64,000 nt of DNA, from contig CM049311.1 in assembly GCA_026874595.1 (NCBI GenBank), positions 61,572,453 to 61,636,452 on the forward strand, given 5' to 3'. Position 1 is the first letter of the stretch. Every line of letters begins with the position of its first letter. Shown here piece after piece: positions 47,429-60,339 of this stretch. This DNA is from Sipunculus nudus. Taxonomy: Eukaryota > Annelida > Sipuncula > Golfingiida > Sipunculidae. The notes beneath the pieces are model-generated. The model was given only the letters and a program-made list of their open reading frames with translations. It made no database searches and was not told where the DNA came from. Position numbers and translations under genes: made by a program.

Positions 47429-50400
47429 AATGATTGTAGCTAGCAACACCAATCTTATATACAACGAAGAGATATATAAATATGCCCAATGTCAGTCTGA
47501 TATGTCAAACCCCTCCTGTGAAATAAGCAGGGACATTCACCGTGCAAAAATTATTGTAGGTGGCGCCACCAGTATTGTACACTATAAAGCTACCCGATAT
47601 GTATAAACATGCCCCATTTTAGGCTGATGTATCAAATTCCTCTGTAGAAATAAGCAGGCGCATACACTGCAAAAGTCAATGTAAGTGGCACCACCTGTCT
47701 TGTAAATGAGAATACCTTCAAAGACGCATAGACAGGTCAAAATATCAGTCCAATACATCAAACTTCCCAAAAGTTTGATGCACTGGGCTGACAAGGCTTA
47801 GGTGAGTAAGGCAGTTGCCCCCGAGGGACCTGTGACAAATTGCTGCCTCAAGCTACTGCACTGAGTGAACTCTTGACCTGCACCTGGGTAGACTGAGTGA
47901 ACTTTTGACCTGTACCTGGCTGCACTTAGTGAACGCTTGACCTCTTGCATAATCTGACACAGTTGGCAGTCTGCCAAAGCTATAAATAGATTCAGGCTGA
48001 ACTTTGGTGCCAAATATGATGCAGTGAGCAGTCTGCCAAAGCTATAAATAGAATGCAGCTACTGCACTGAGTGAACTCTTGACATATACCTGGCTGCACT
48101 TCTTCCAATCCTGGCACTGTGCCAAAACTATTTATAGATCTGACATCATCTTGGCTAATGGCCAATATCAAGACAATGGCAATCTGCCAATGGTAAACCA
48201 AGTGCTGCCATCTGTACACAAAAGTGGTCCCTACTTGAAATAACTTTGAAATTTATTTTCCCAATACAAAATGCTTTTCAGCTGACTTTTTATAAAAAAA
48301 AAGAAATCAGGAATATATGTAAAATTATTACGGATGCATACTGAATGCAAAATTAAAATACAGATATATCTCATTTATGGCAAATTCTTGAATTAAGTTG
48401 AGTAGGGATACCAATAATTTATAATCCACGTACAGTTGTCTTTATATAGCCACAGAGAGCTGAATATCCACGATTGTAACATTGCCTGGTATGATTAATA
48501 ACTTAATTCATAAATCTAAATTTTTTTAAAAGCTTTTAAAAAAACTTTCTTTTCAATATTAACCAAAGATAACCTGAAATCTAAATGTCTAGTGGCATGA
48601 TGTAATAGATGCTGATAAACTGGTGCCAGGCTAAATGTAACAGCATAACACAGCTTACATATATGGTAAAATGACTCAATTCAATCTCCATAATTCAGCC
48701 AAAATTCATTCATTCGGAACCATTAATGACAATTATGATAAGAATTATTGTAGGGATTATTCTTGTAAAATATTTAACAAACTGGCTTCAGTGGCATCAG
48801 TCGAAAATCTTTTCGCAGGTTTATAACTCATAAAGGAAGATACAGCAAACTGGCTAAGTTCAGCTTCCCGTAATTCAGCCAAAAAGCACTGAAACAAAAC
48901 CATTTGAACCAAATTGAATTATGAACACCTGAGGATAATTAATATGTGAGATTTAAGAATTTGGCCCAGAGGTTTTTGAGAAGAAGATCTTTGTAGCCAC
49001 TGAGCTAACATAGGCTGTTATGGCATATGACTTAATTCAGCTTCCCATAACTTAGCCAAAAGTCACTGAAAAGAGACCATTTGAACAAACTTCAGAAAGC
49101 ACTATCCTAGGATTATTTCTGTGCGATATTAAACATTTTGGCCATATGGTTTTAGAGAAGAAGTTTTTTGTAGCCCTCAGTGTGATACAGGCACTGATGA
49201 CCCTGTACAAAAAAGGTCGATGCAGGTGGCGCCTCCAATACCTCAATTTCAGATATGACCTATGTGACCAACATTGGCATAAAATTTGGTGATGATAGCT
49301 CCAGCCGTTTCGGATATTTAAATTTTAATATGCTTTTTTGCACAGTTAACAAAGTTCAACCTCCTGTTACTCGGCCAAAAATCTCCGAACTGGAACCATT
49401 CGAACAAACTTGAGAAAGATTGTTCCAGGGATCATTTCTGTGAAATATTGGGCAATGTGGCTGGACAGTTTCGGAGAAGAAGTTTTTTTAGCCGTTTCCC
49501 TATAAAATCTAAGAAAATGCAGTTAGAAAAAAAATAAACAAAATCCGATATAGTTTTTTGGATGACTGATTATTTGCAAAAAAAATATAATGATGCTAGC
49601 TCCTACAGTTTTTGAGATAGCTATGGTTAACGTACAGAGGACGCACGACGCCGCACCATCGCATAAGCTCACAGGTTCGCTAAAAATAAAGAATCATAAA
49701 ACCTCAAGAACATAAGTAGTATACTGAGGAAATCTTTGCTGATAATGTTACTAATATTTCTATATTATATACATATTTTTTAATTTTAAAGTAGCAATCA
49801 CCTTTGAGGTATTTGGATCCACCAACGCCTTATTAATTATCTTTATCCAGATTGATTTATTTCTAACCAGAGGACATCCGCAGTTTTTCCAGGTCTCCTT
49901 GGTGCGGGATTAATTCCTCGATCGTACCTTGTAAATAGTTCAAGGTTATATAGGCATCTAGGTACCAGGGCTACCTGATGTTCTGTTAGAACTGCCTGGA
50001 GACAGGGGTCAAACAACCACAGATATCCTGAATCCACACTGGAGTACGGATAAAAAAAAAATCCACCCTAATTGCTGTGCCTCTCTATAAAAGGTCATTA
50101 GGATTCAGAGAGTTTTGACAGTTGTGATAAAGTAAACAAAGAAACCTGCACACCAAACGGCCAATTTAAAATGGATTACACAAACAATTAATTGAAACAT
50201 GAAAAACTAAATTTTAAAATTCTTTCAGAGGTTGTTTTGGAAGTGGTAATATAACTGCCACGTACGCCTATATTGACGGACCGGAACGCGAACATTTATT
50301 CTTTCATTTATTGATCAAATGATTGATTGATTGATCACCCGACGATGTATTCATTAATAATTCTTTGACTGATTCTCACACACATACCCACACACACACA

Positions 50401-50460
50401 CACACACATAACAAACCCTCGTCATTGTAGGTCTCCTTTAGGAGGGATCAATTAATTGAT

Positions 50461-50661
50461 TTAGCCCCACATGTTGCCCCTGTGTCAGTTATTAAGTAAT
50501 GCTAAATTGTAAACAATTTAACATCCCGCAGGGACCCGTGTATTTTCCTTGGGTCATGTTAAATTTCCATTACCGATCTATGAAACAGGGAGGGTCACAT
50601 GATTCGGTCATCTGGTGTGTAACAACATTGTCATAATCCACAAATACGGTTGGTTTGTGGC

Positions 50662-50695
<34 letters not shown>

Positions 50696-50925
50696 AACAC
50701 ACACAACAACCCTCATCATTCTTGGCCTTTTTTGCGGGGGGGGGGGGGGGGGTAATTGATTTAGCCCCACATGTTGCACCTTGTTCTGATATTGGGTATT
50801 GCTGATACGAAAAAATCGCGCAGGGACGCGCGTATTTTCCTGGGGTCATGTTAAATTTCCATGAGGGATCTACGACACAGGGAGGGTCACATGATTCGGT
50901 CATCTGGTGTGCAACTCCATGTCAT
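50461..50925 (+). repeat. Direct duplication, 300 bp period, with variable microsatellites
   Basis: Copies at 50461-50625 and 50761-50925 share TTTAGCCCCACATGTTGC, GTCATGTTAAATTTCCAT and GGGAGGGTCACATGATTCGG. The two repeats are preceded by different simple tracts: (AC)n at about 50390-50408, and (CT)n at 50667-50691 followed by a G-run at about 50737. Confidence 0.85.
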
Positions 50926-52047
50926 AATACACAAATACATATGGTCTGTGTGTTCAAGTTCTGTAACAGACCACGAGACTTCGATGACCTATAACCCCTA
51001 AACACATGGCGTCCACTTTTTTTTATTTTTATATTGCTGATCATGCATAAAGAACTTGGTGCACTTCACACATTATAATATGGCCTGGAGTTGGCGATTG
51101 GGCTGAAGTGATATGTTAAGACTCCCCTTCGCGTGGTTTTCCAGTAACAATGTTTAGGGATATCAGTATATTGGTCACTTAATCTTCAAAATGCTTCCCA
51201 AGTAAAACTGCACAATCAGATTGGTCAGAAGGGGGAAACCAGACAGACAACAATAAATAAAGAGAGATAGACATTCGGGCTTGAGTGCTTCATTAAAAAC
51301 AAATCATGTATAACTTAAAGTCAGGGGTAGAGCAACGCTACACCTCTTCGTTAAACAATGAGTGAGGAAAGGCTAGATACATTAATTTTAATTCAATTAC
51401 TTCGTGACCGAGTGCCAACTCCTGCTCAAATTTTGGACAAGTTTTCCTCTTCATCTGTATTAGGGCTGCCTTTTGTGATCTAGCTTTTTGAAATTTCACT
51501 GAAGTTAATTATTAATCATTATAATCATACAGGAATAATATATATTAACTATACTTAGCTAAAATCTGCATTTTCTTAATTGTGTCGATCACTGTTTACT
51601 ATGATAACATGTCTACACATGGCCTACTATAAAAATGTTAAGGTCCACAGCCATGAAAAAAGTTTTATCATAACTTCAAAGTATTCTTAAGTTGGAATGA
51701 TTAAATGGATTGCAAAATTCAAGATAAATACATGACTTTTAAAAAATTAGCGTTACTACATTTGTGCATATACACAATATCATTAAATTTGAAATGTTAA
51801 TTGATTCTAATATTCATTACTATATTTTTTGATATAATTACTGAGTTTGTTTCGCGGTGTATAGTTTAACGTATGGTTGAAAGGTAATTAATATTACATA
51901 GTTTTACATTCCAAGAGTAAAAAGCTAGATTTTACTGCAACGCAAGGATTTCATTCTAAGCAATAAACTCCTTCCCTCTAACCCAACTCTGACTTCCTCT
52001 ATCCCAGGACTGCACACATTTTAAATGCCAGTAACACCTTGCGACAT

Positions 52048-52590
52048 ATTAGCTCCCCCACAAGAAAATTCCTGGATCCGCCACTGATCGTGTGTGACAG
52101 TACCTGTGCCCCTGCATGGAGGGAATAACACGACAAAAACGCACCATTTCCTGTCACTTGGACTGCAAGGGGTTCCTTGAGAAACAATGACCGGTCTAGG
52201 GGTAACGATAAGCAGAAGCGGATCCAGGGGGGGGGGTCCAGGGGGTCCGGACCCCCCTTTTTCACCCGAAACCTTTTTTAAGGGGTTATAGACGTAATTT
52301 TGCGGCCTGGACCCCCCTTTTCCAGACGTGATGACCTTTTTTTTTAGGATTTTCATAAGTCCTCCTGGGTTGGACCCCCCCTTTTCCTAAATCCTGGATC
52401 CGCCCCTGATAAGAGAAACTATTAGAATGTCCGGCCATCATGAGACAAGTTATCTCTGATAGCATTCTCGGTGTAGGCCTATTTTGATACACTATAACAT
52501 TTAAATGGTAGGGTCGTAGGTGGTTCACACAAAATAGCAAAATGCCCCTTGTGCCTCCCCCCCCCCCCCTTCCCCCGGGATCCGCCTATG
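52048..52590 (-). mobile_element. GGATCC-ended repeat and fragments, minus orientation
   Basis: The segment 52212-52410 is the reverse complement of 33290-33500: GCGGATCCAGGGGG at one end, CTGGATCCGCCCC at the other, and AAGTCCTCCTGGGTTGG and AATTTTGCGGCC inside. Ends of further copies lie at 52048-52090 (CTGGATCCGCCAC) and 52552-52590 (C-run, GGGATCCGCC), suggesting clustered or nested insertions. Confidence 0.75.
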
Positions 52591-52599
52591 TATGAAACA

Positions 52600-54525
52600 G
52601 TCTTTTGTCATCAAAATTGCTATATAAATTGGCCAGTCATAATTAATAATGCTCTCACTTTGTCTCACACTGCCGAGGCATGAACCTGTTCAGAATCTCC
52701 AACTTTGGATAATATTTTCATCATTTATTTATTTAATAAAATTAACAAACGATGTCATTATAATTTGTTTATTAAAACCGAAACAATACAGAACCGGTTT
52801 TCCCGGAACCGCAACCAGTTTCGGATGGGCCCTAAGGCTAAGACAAAAACTACCGCTGGAAATCCCTCAAAAGATCCTAAAACTAATCAATGCTCATTTC
52901 ATATAACCAAATAGAAACCTTGAATCCAATGGGTATTATCTCTCACATATACGTATTCATGTCCATATCCCATTGCCTGCGTGAATTAAAAGTAGTTAAA
53001 CCAAGTTTATTCATTTGCATGCCAGGTAATTTACAATACTGATTCCAAAAATGACCACCAGATTTCGCCTGTGTATGACTCAACTCAGAAGGCTACCAAA
53101 ATAGGCACCGTGACGTCACGGAAATCCCAAATTAAAATTCCAACAAGCTCTCCCCACATACACACAGAGAGCTGAATAAAATATACTTTACATAGATAGT
53201 TTATATTCTTTCGAAGTGAAACATCTAGAAAATCCAATGCCCTTGCATGTAGGCCTAACTATATCTGATGTTTATGCCGTCACACCACGTTTGAAGTCGT
53301 CTGTCACTGACCTGCAAAACTTGCCCAAAGCTTCTTGGCAGTTCAACAAACTATAATCCAAATGGTCAGAATCCATTTAAAACCCAGTTAAGACACTCGC
53401 AAAAGCTACTGATTCAAGTTTCTTTTTTATTCTAAATATTGGACGGAAGCCGTGCAGTTCAGACAGGTAAGTTTGTCTTTGAAATATTCTCCACACATAA
53501 GTGTATATTCTCAATGAAAAGGATAGACCATTAGCTCTTCGCCCTGTGTGGAGGTTGACATTTCCAGCTCTGTCTGTGCAGTTATGGTTTCCGGAAGTGG
53601 GACTACTAGTCACATTGGACTACCTGGCCCACAGTTGATCTGATATTAGTAAAATAAGGTTGGGAAAAATTGGTAAACAAATTGTGAATAGCAATAACAT
53701 ATAATATATTTATAATGTAAAAGTTATTGCATCAGAAACTTAATTAATAGTGTGACGATATTGCACTTCAGACTCTAGCACTTAGTTCAAGTTACATGCC
53801 GCTTTTGCTATTGTTTCAGAATACACATTTTTAATTTTTACACTTAAGATGTAGAAAACGGGCGTTAATCCGTTCCATACCCTCATGGCCACCTATTATT
53901 ATCTTTATTTTTTTTTATTTATTATTATATTTATTTAAAATCTTGAGGGAGAAAATGCAGGTATATATGTAGTAGATGATTGATGGACTCAATTTTCAAC
54001 AAGGGAAACAAACACTACCTTACACAATACTTATGTAACAGAATTATTGTCAAAATATGAGAAATCAGTCACATTTCACAACATACAGTACGCCCTACTA
54101 GTACTTAATTATGTGGTCACAGATTTTAGTCCCATGCAAAAACTATTGGACCTTATACTGAACAATTAAGGCTAAATAATTCAAACTGCTCACAGTAAGA
54201 TTTGCCTCATGAGTTTTCATGCTTATGATGGATTTGACTATAGGCCTGTGAATTACTATGGGTTCTTCGTTTCAATTCAATTATCGATTATTACCTTTCG
54301 ATTCAATTCTATATGGATTATATTAACAAAATGGTCAGATACATATATTATATATCTACTGACATATATTTTCAGATTATGCTTGTAATAAAATGAACAT
54401 TAAATATCCCTTAAGCATTTACATGGACCCAATTATATTTAAGTATTTTCGCCCAGTGTAAAGCAAACATCTGATCCAGGATGAAAGGATGATTTTCTTT
54501 GTTAAATCGTATTTAGTACCAACTG

Positions 54526-54580
<55 letters not shown>

Positions 54581-55100
54581 CTTTTCTTCGGTTATGAGCT
54601 TGGGATAAAAAACGTATGAACATGACTGCAAAAGCAGTAACTGAAATGCATTGATTAGGCCTACCGTATGCTCGAATCGATAATTGATTCATGACTGGCT
54701 TCAATTAAATACAACGATTATTCGATACATTATTAAAGCCCTATAAATTGAATTTGATGCCATCCATTCATCACTTAACCGAATTCAAAACATGTATTTT
54801 TTTGTTCACTTTAAATATGAAACTCGTTACTATTGCAAGTCATTAGGGCACCATTTTAAAATTCATATGCAGCCACCACTTATCCATTTTTGCAACTCCT
54901 ACATAGGTCAAAACCCATTAATGAACGAGTCACCTTATAAAGCGTTTTTAGCAATGACTATCCGAAGGCATTCATAAATATTTGCCTCAATCACAGTTTT
55001 AATTATATATTTCTCAACAAGTATTACTTGAATGTTTCTTTTTATATATCCGTGAAAACTCTGTGAAATTTGTATACATTTATTATGCACTGCACAAGGT
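52600..55100. other. Intergenic DNA upstream of gene 3
   Basis: No gene is recognised. Two GGAAATCCC motifs lie at 52858 and 53120, and an AT tract at 54528-54576. The ORF at 54792-54977 has no motif. The promoter of gene 3 is expected near the right end, but no element can be assigned. Confidence 0.45.
54528..54576. repeat. (AT)n microsatellite
   Basis: About 49 bases of TA repeat, 550 bases upstream of the gene 3 start. Confidence 0.95.
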
Positions 55101-55124
55101 GTCGGTGAAATATTCTGAGGCAGA

Positions 55125-55392
55125 ATGGAAAGCCCAAGGGATCGTTTTGACTCATTCACCAACTGGCGACTGGCCGGCATCAACATCGACCATATGGTGA
55201 ACACCGGGTTTTACATGACAGGTCACGGGGACGAGGTGAAGTGCTACCGCTGTGGTGTTCGCATAGAATCATGGGAAGAAGGCGACGTTCCTGCAGAGAG
55301 GCACCGGCAGGTCTCTCCGCACTGTCCTTCAGTGCGGAGAGTTTTTCATCCATCAGACGAATATTCTCCTGCAGACAATCAAATGCGCCAAG
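55125..55392 (+). CDS. Gene 3 exon 1: complete BIR domain
   Basis: The ORF starts at the only suitable ATG (after TGA at 55116) and runs RFDSFTNW to CPSVRR, ending at donor GTAAGC. An acceptor-like CAG (55121-55123) directly before the ATG leaves open a non-coding leader exon further upstream. The GFY and SWEEGD segments are typical of BIR folds. Confidence 0.85.
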
Positions 55393-58103
55393 GTAAGCCG
55401 GTAATAAAACCCATTTAATATTCTCCTGATTATTATCATAAATATTAGCAGTGTGCCGATTTATCGATTAAATCGATGATTGGTCGTTTTCATTCAATAT
55501 CGATTAAATCACAGGTGCTTGAATTGCTATATTAGTATAGATTTCGTTTAAACTTGTAACTTTTTCTGGGTCATTTCTGTATAACTATTACTTACCTGAC
55601 ATTTTCCTAGCGTTTTCACACTACATGGTCCATCTGTTTATTATATAAGAAAATAAAGAATATAAACATTTAGATGGCCACTGATTTCTTAAATACAATA
55701 AATAAGTTCTTAAACCTCTATATTGTAGGTGGCATGATCGTCATGGTAGGAAGTATTTTATGTCTAACTTTATAAAACCCACATTCGGGCCATGATTTGA
55801 TCATTTAATCTATTAACCACACAAGAGTAATGCATTAATGATGAGTCGCTTGTATCGGCTTGTTTCTAGATTTTTGCCGATTTTTGCTTGCCTGAGCATT
55901 GACCTTATTACAAATCTTATAATTATATAACATGTGATAGTATATCTCTATATAATGCGCATTAAGTAATGCTGACGGATATATAACGAGTTATAGTAGC
56001 CGTTAGTCCCTCATTTGTGCCATAACACCTGTAATGCGTACATATTCCAGTTTAATCTTGTCGGCATAGTTTATCCACCTCAAACTTGTTTGCACTTAAA
56101 GTTTATGTTTTTTTATGTATGCATATGTGAATAAGTGTTTTTGGTCAGTTGTGAAACGGCTTTCACTCTTTTTGATTTAGATTGTGCTAGGTTTGCAGAC
56201 AAGAACACCACCTGACCCTTAATTTGTCTTGAGTCTTCCGCAGAAAGCTGTACAGATTATGTATAAATGATGATACATTACTTTTATTTATTTTTATTCG
56301 AAGCTGTTTGATATAATTGCTGCATTTTGCTCATTTTAAAAGACCACTTAATTTAGGCGCTGTGAACCTTCAAAGACCGGATGAGCCGCCCGCACAGGAA
56401 GGCTTCCCTCAGAGTCCACCGCTAAGTCCAGATCGTCGAACATGGCCTTCAACAGGCGCGAGTACGTCTTACTTCCACATATCTTAATTACGTATAATTA
56501 CTGTAAATCCTGGTATGCCGCTTATGGGATATCTAAAATGGAATTTCCTGGGGTTTTTTTTCTATGTTGATGGTAAACACAGGCACCATCTGTTAGATAT
56601 TAAGCGTTTGTATTTTCGCGTGAAGGATTTCTCCCACAAATGAAAATATAATGACACAGCAAGTAAGTTTTATTTCTATGAAGTGGCCGAGAGGTCTTGA
56701 CGTAGAATCATTGTATTATAAAGCCGAAACATACCATACTGCCAGTCCTTGAGTTAGACCGCGGTAACTATAAAAAGCCTGACAGTCGCTGTTATCAGGG
56801 ATTATTAAACATTTTCCGGCGCTTATTCGTCTCCTTATCACGCTTGGGCCTTAATGATTAAATGTCAGACCACATAAAATGGCATAAAATGAAGGCGTGT
56901 CGCCAGACGTGCCGGTAGGAGGCTAAATCAAGTCAAAGCTTGACAGGGGCCATGCATCCTCATCTCAGGCACGCTTGAGTAATCTCTCTGACAGCTGGTG
57001 GGAGTAGGGAAGACGGACAAGGTTTTGACTGGTTACCTTTATCCGGACAGCCCATTTGATTTATAAGGATGCTAGTGGATTTGTCTTCCAGTGATGCTGG
57101 GTTGGCTGGGGCATCTTTCATGGGTAGGATTGATTGATTAACTTTATCTCTTCCACGACATGAAGAGTAATACGATCAATGTGAAAGGTTATACTGCAAG
57201 TTATATAAGAAGTGATAAAAGGAAAACCGCAGTTTAAAATTGAATAATTATAATATTGTTTGACGCTGCAGTGTTTCCTGATGTGGTCTACAAAAGCCCA
57301 CAAAGTCAGAAATACGAGTTTAAGGATTCGCGTTCGCCAGATATTAATTTTAAACCCACCATATTCCGTGCTTCACAACAGGAGGATCACTGCTACATCC
57401 AAAAAGTACGACACTTCAGTTAGTTTTGTTCACCAGAAAAGGGTCCACAGATATAAACACTCATTCATAAGATCTGATTACTGATGGGACATGAATTTTA
57501 CGTGTAAATAATATTATGCGAATATCCTAGAGTATTTTAGGGATCACTTGGCTTTGTGACTCTTAAAGCGCAAACATATTATAAGCATACAGAAAGCAAA
57601 CATGCTCCACAAGTTGTATAGTCCCTAGCTATTGATAATCAAATGGAAATCAGAACAAAAGCCGATAATCGGCCATCGATCCTATACACATATAAGGTTT
57701 ACATATGTATGTGTCCGGGTGTGATGGTGTGTGTTTTCAAATATTCTCTGCAAACAATATCGGTGTCTCAAACTTTCCAATATTACAAAACATATATGTT
57801 TTTCAGCAATACATATGGGGTCGTTTTGTACTACATTTAATAACCTCCATTTTGGTTCACAGGAAACGGAAATGCGACCAACGTGTCCCGAGGGGAAGGG
57901 GAGCAGGTTGAGGGCGCATGGGCGCTGGTTAATGGTACAGTAGAACACGCCAGGGCACATGTAGAGAGTTCATCAGATGAGTCTGGCAAAGAAACACTAT
58001 GCAGTGGTACGAAAAATAAGCCTCGGCGTAAGAAACGTAAGTCACATTTGTAAATATCAACAATACTACAACTACTAATATTTTAATATTGAACATAATT
58101 ATG

Positions 58104-58136
<33 letters not shown>

Positions 58137-58249
58137 TAATAATAATAATTATAATAATAATAATAAAACATTACAACTTAGACAAATTATATGTTATCCT
58201 TTGTGTAAATATTCCCAAAATTATACACACTTGGCTCTACGTATTTGAT

Positions 58250-58315
<66 letters not shown>

Positions 58316-59288
58316 TCAGAGGACCGCGAAAATAATACTACTATTACTACTTATTTTATAATAATAAAATTTCAACTCAGACAAATGAAACGTTATCCTT
58401 GTGTAAAGGATATTCCTGAAATCATCATACAGACTTGGCTCTACGTATTTGATCAAATAATATATCACTTTAAATATCATCAGAGGACTGAGAGAATATA
58501 GATAATAATGTCCTTATGTTTATCCATCGGACGGTGTTAATGTGGAGTTTCATTGTGGAATCAAATTATGAAAAACAGTTCAAATACACTTAACATGATA
58601 TATAGTGTTATTTTATAATTAAAGTTGTTGACAACTTATATAATCTTTACAGTGTGCTTCTTATTTTGTATCAAATAAAGTCATTTTTAAAAAGAGCAAA
58701 ATTTTAAAGACACATCGTCTAACTTATTAATGATTTTCCATAGATGTTTGGCTTTTTACAGTTAAAGGTACCAACTTAATATGGATAAAAGCGCCATGTA
58801 TAGTGTTCATTTTGCCCGAGATAATGCATGGTGTATAGGGGTTGCTCAGAATGGAAACTTCATTTGAATATCTTTTGTATGTAAAAGCTGAATAACAGAA
58901 GTTGATGATACGCAGCATTCACCAGCTAGTTAATTGTCAGTAGTAACACTATAAAGACAGTAAAGTGTTGATAAAAACTATAGCCTCAAGTCATGGATAA
59001 ACCGTGCATGTTAATTTATATTACTTCTCATATATGTATCTTATATGTTATCAACGATATTTATCAGAGCACCTGCACTGCCATGTGGGGTAATGACACG
59101 GATAATATATAATCTTTGTCATAAGACTTGTTGCATACAATTGGTTTCATGCCACCTTAATCAGTTATGAAGTAATATATTCTGACTACATGATGTGCAA
59201 TTGTATTTAATTTCTTATTAAATGTTAATATGAACATTTGTTTATTTGTTTAGGCCGAAGTCAAAGGAAACGTAAAAAGAGACGGTAA
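55125..59288 (+). CDS. IAP gene 3: single-BIR protein with basic C-terminus (about 193 aa)
   Basis: Predicted coding exons 55125-55392, 56357-56461, 57863-58036 and 59254-59288 are all joined in phase 1. Together they total 582 bases, 193 residues plus stop. One BIR (residues about 7-70) has the exact CX2CX16HX6C pattern (CYRC, then the His and Cys of RHRQVSPHC). A Pro-rich stretch, an acidic Ser-rich stretch and a strongly basic end (KNKPRRKK, RRSQRKRKKRR) follow. BIR proteins bind caspases or other partners; with no RING visible, ligase activity cannot be assumed. The start follows an in-frame TGA at 55116. The stop codon overlaps a good donor (ACG|GTAAGG at 59285), so a longer form reaching a RING exon outside the window is possible. 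It is not a copy of genes 1 or 2, but the basic module before the end resembles their exon 5. Confidence 0.72.
56357..56461 (+). CDS. Gene 3 exon 2: Pro-rich linker
   Basis: The acceptor is CTTAATTTAG and the donor GTACGT. The frame reads GAVNLQRPDEPPAQEGFPQS and onward without stops over 105 bases. It is supported by phase continuity and local rise in GC content; there is no known domain. Confidence 0.6.
57863..58036 (+). CDS. Gene 3 exon 3: acidic/Ser stretch then basic end
   Basis: The acceptor is TTGGTTCACAG and the donor GTAAGT. A second in-frame donor (GTAAGA at 58028) would remove three residues. The exon reads VESSSDESGKETL then TKNKPRRKK. Confidence 0.65.
58098..58312. repeat. (TAA)n and (AT)n microsatellites in gene 3 intron 3
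   Basis: An imperfect TAA/AAT tract (about 58098-58165) and an AT tract (about 58251-58312) lie close together. They belong to a direct duplication: 58171-58331 resembles 58371-58496 (shared CTTGGCTCTACGTATTTGAT and ATCATCAGAGGAC), with the AT tract grown only in the first copy. Confidence 0.85.
59254..59288 (+). CDS. Gene 3 exon 4: basic C-terminus
   Basis: After TTTGTTTAG the phase-1 frame reads RRSQRKRKKRR and stops (TAA 59286-59288). The exon is too short to detect alone. It is accepted because phase fits and the basic composition continues that of exon 3. Confidence 0.55.
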
Positions 59289-59673
59289 GGGAACAAAATC
59301 GATACACAAACGAATGGATGACAACCTGACGGGGATACACGATTCGATTTTGTCATTTAAGAAAAAATTAGTGAACCAGAAAATAGCCAGAGGCAACACC
59401 TATACATCCTCTATATGTGTGCAACAAAAGCAAAGGAAATACATCAAAGAAAGACCAAAGAAATGTGTGTCGCGGTTCCTCGACTCCATGGTTACGCCAA
59501 AGATCAGCACTGCGGCCAGAACAAAGGCCCAATCACCAGTAAAGGACTCTCCCGCTCGGCGAGATAATCAAACTGCCGTTTCTCACAATGGTCATAAATC
59601 TTTTGAACAAAAGAATATCACCCTGATTCGGAATACGTCATCATTAAATGCATTGTTTAAACACCAGGGATAG
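59254..59673 (+). other. Alternative open frame after the gene 3 acceptor
   Basis: In a different phase from exon 4, a 139-codon frame opens exactly at the acceptor (59254) and runs to TAG (59671-59673). It is rich in Lys/Arg/Ser with no known domain. It would be translated only if an exon ending in phase 0 were joined here; the predicted exon 3 ends in phase 1. It may be chance. Confidence 0.2.
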
Positions 59674-59718
59674 CGCCATATCGGCTCGCTGATGTTACGA
59701 CCAGATTGCTGGTTGTTA

Positions 59719-59724
59719 AAATAA
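59719..59724 (+). terminator. Candidate poly(A) signal of gene 3
   Basis: AATAAA lies 431 bases after the gene 3 stop codon, in a less AT-rich stretch than most of the window. Confidence 0.35.
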
Positions 59725-59956
59725 AGCAGAGAATGGTTTGGCTTTCTCTGGTTAGCTCTAGTCATTAAGACAGGCACAGGTAGACTTAAAAGCCCCATTG
59801 TTTGATTTTGATGTAGGTATAGCATAATCTCAAACTTACTTGGTCTGAGCGGAAGATAAGCCAAGCTGAGCCAAGGCAACTGCCTGGACTAAGTTACATA
59901 ACACAGGTGAGGGCTGCATATCTCAACGTACTGACCAGTGGCTCGATGTAAACAAC

Positions 59957-60010
59957 CAGGCGCGGATCCAAGGGGGGGGGGGGAGGGGGGGGGGGGCAGA
60001 CCCCACCCTC
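59957..60010 (+). mobile_element. Fragment of the GGATCC-ended repeat
   Basis: GCGCGGATCCAAGGGGGGG with an interrupted G-run and GACCCCACCC matches the start of the repeat at 33290. The rest of the element is not visible. Confidence 0.55.
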
Positions 60011-60339
60011 CTGCTCCCGTGTCATGGCCAAAGTTGGACAAATTTACTGATTTTATGTTCATGTTAATAACTTAAAGAATTGACAAAATTCAGAACTAAT
60101 TTTTGATTATAAAACGTTACATTCTTGAGAAAAATGTCTCCAGCTTCAATGATTTTCATGTAAAGTGAGTAAATATATTTTCTGATTTTTACAAAGTGAA
60201 TTATTTTCGGGCCCATAACTTCAAGAAATTACACAATACTGACCTTATTTCTGGTATGTACATAGGAAATATATAGAGGAATAGTTATGTCAAATATGAT
60301 CAATATCAGATCAGTGGTTTTGATATCATGCTGTTTTCA

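Larger units (their letters stand above)
45850..49680 (+). mobile_element. Large composite repeat, copy 1
   Basis: Modules in order: dimeric GGTGGCGCCACC units (45.88-47.12 kb); a hairpin end (47399-47428); two further palindrome-bearing units (47.55-47.70 kb); a module with repeated CTGAGTGAACTCTTGACC and CTGCCAAAGCTATAAATAG (47.8-48.2 kb); and a module with repeats of CAGCTTCCCRTAAYTYAGCC (48.7-49.4 kb). The same module order (units, CTCTTGACSTG region, CCAAAAATC region) recurs from 60.5 kb to the window end. No protein is encoded. Exact outer limits are not determined. Confidence 0.65.
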
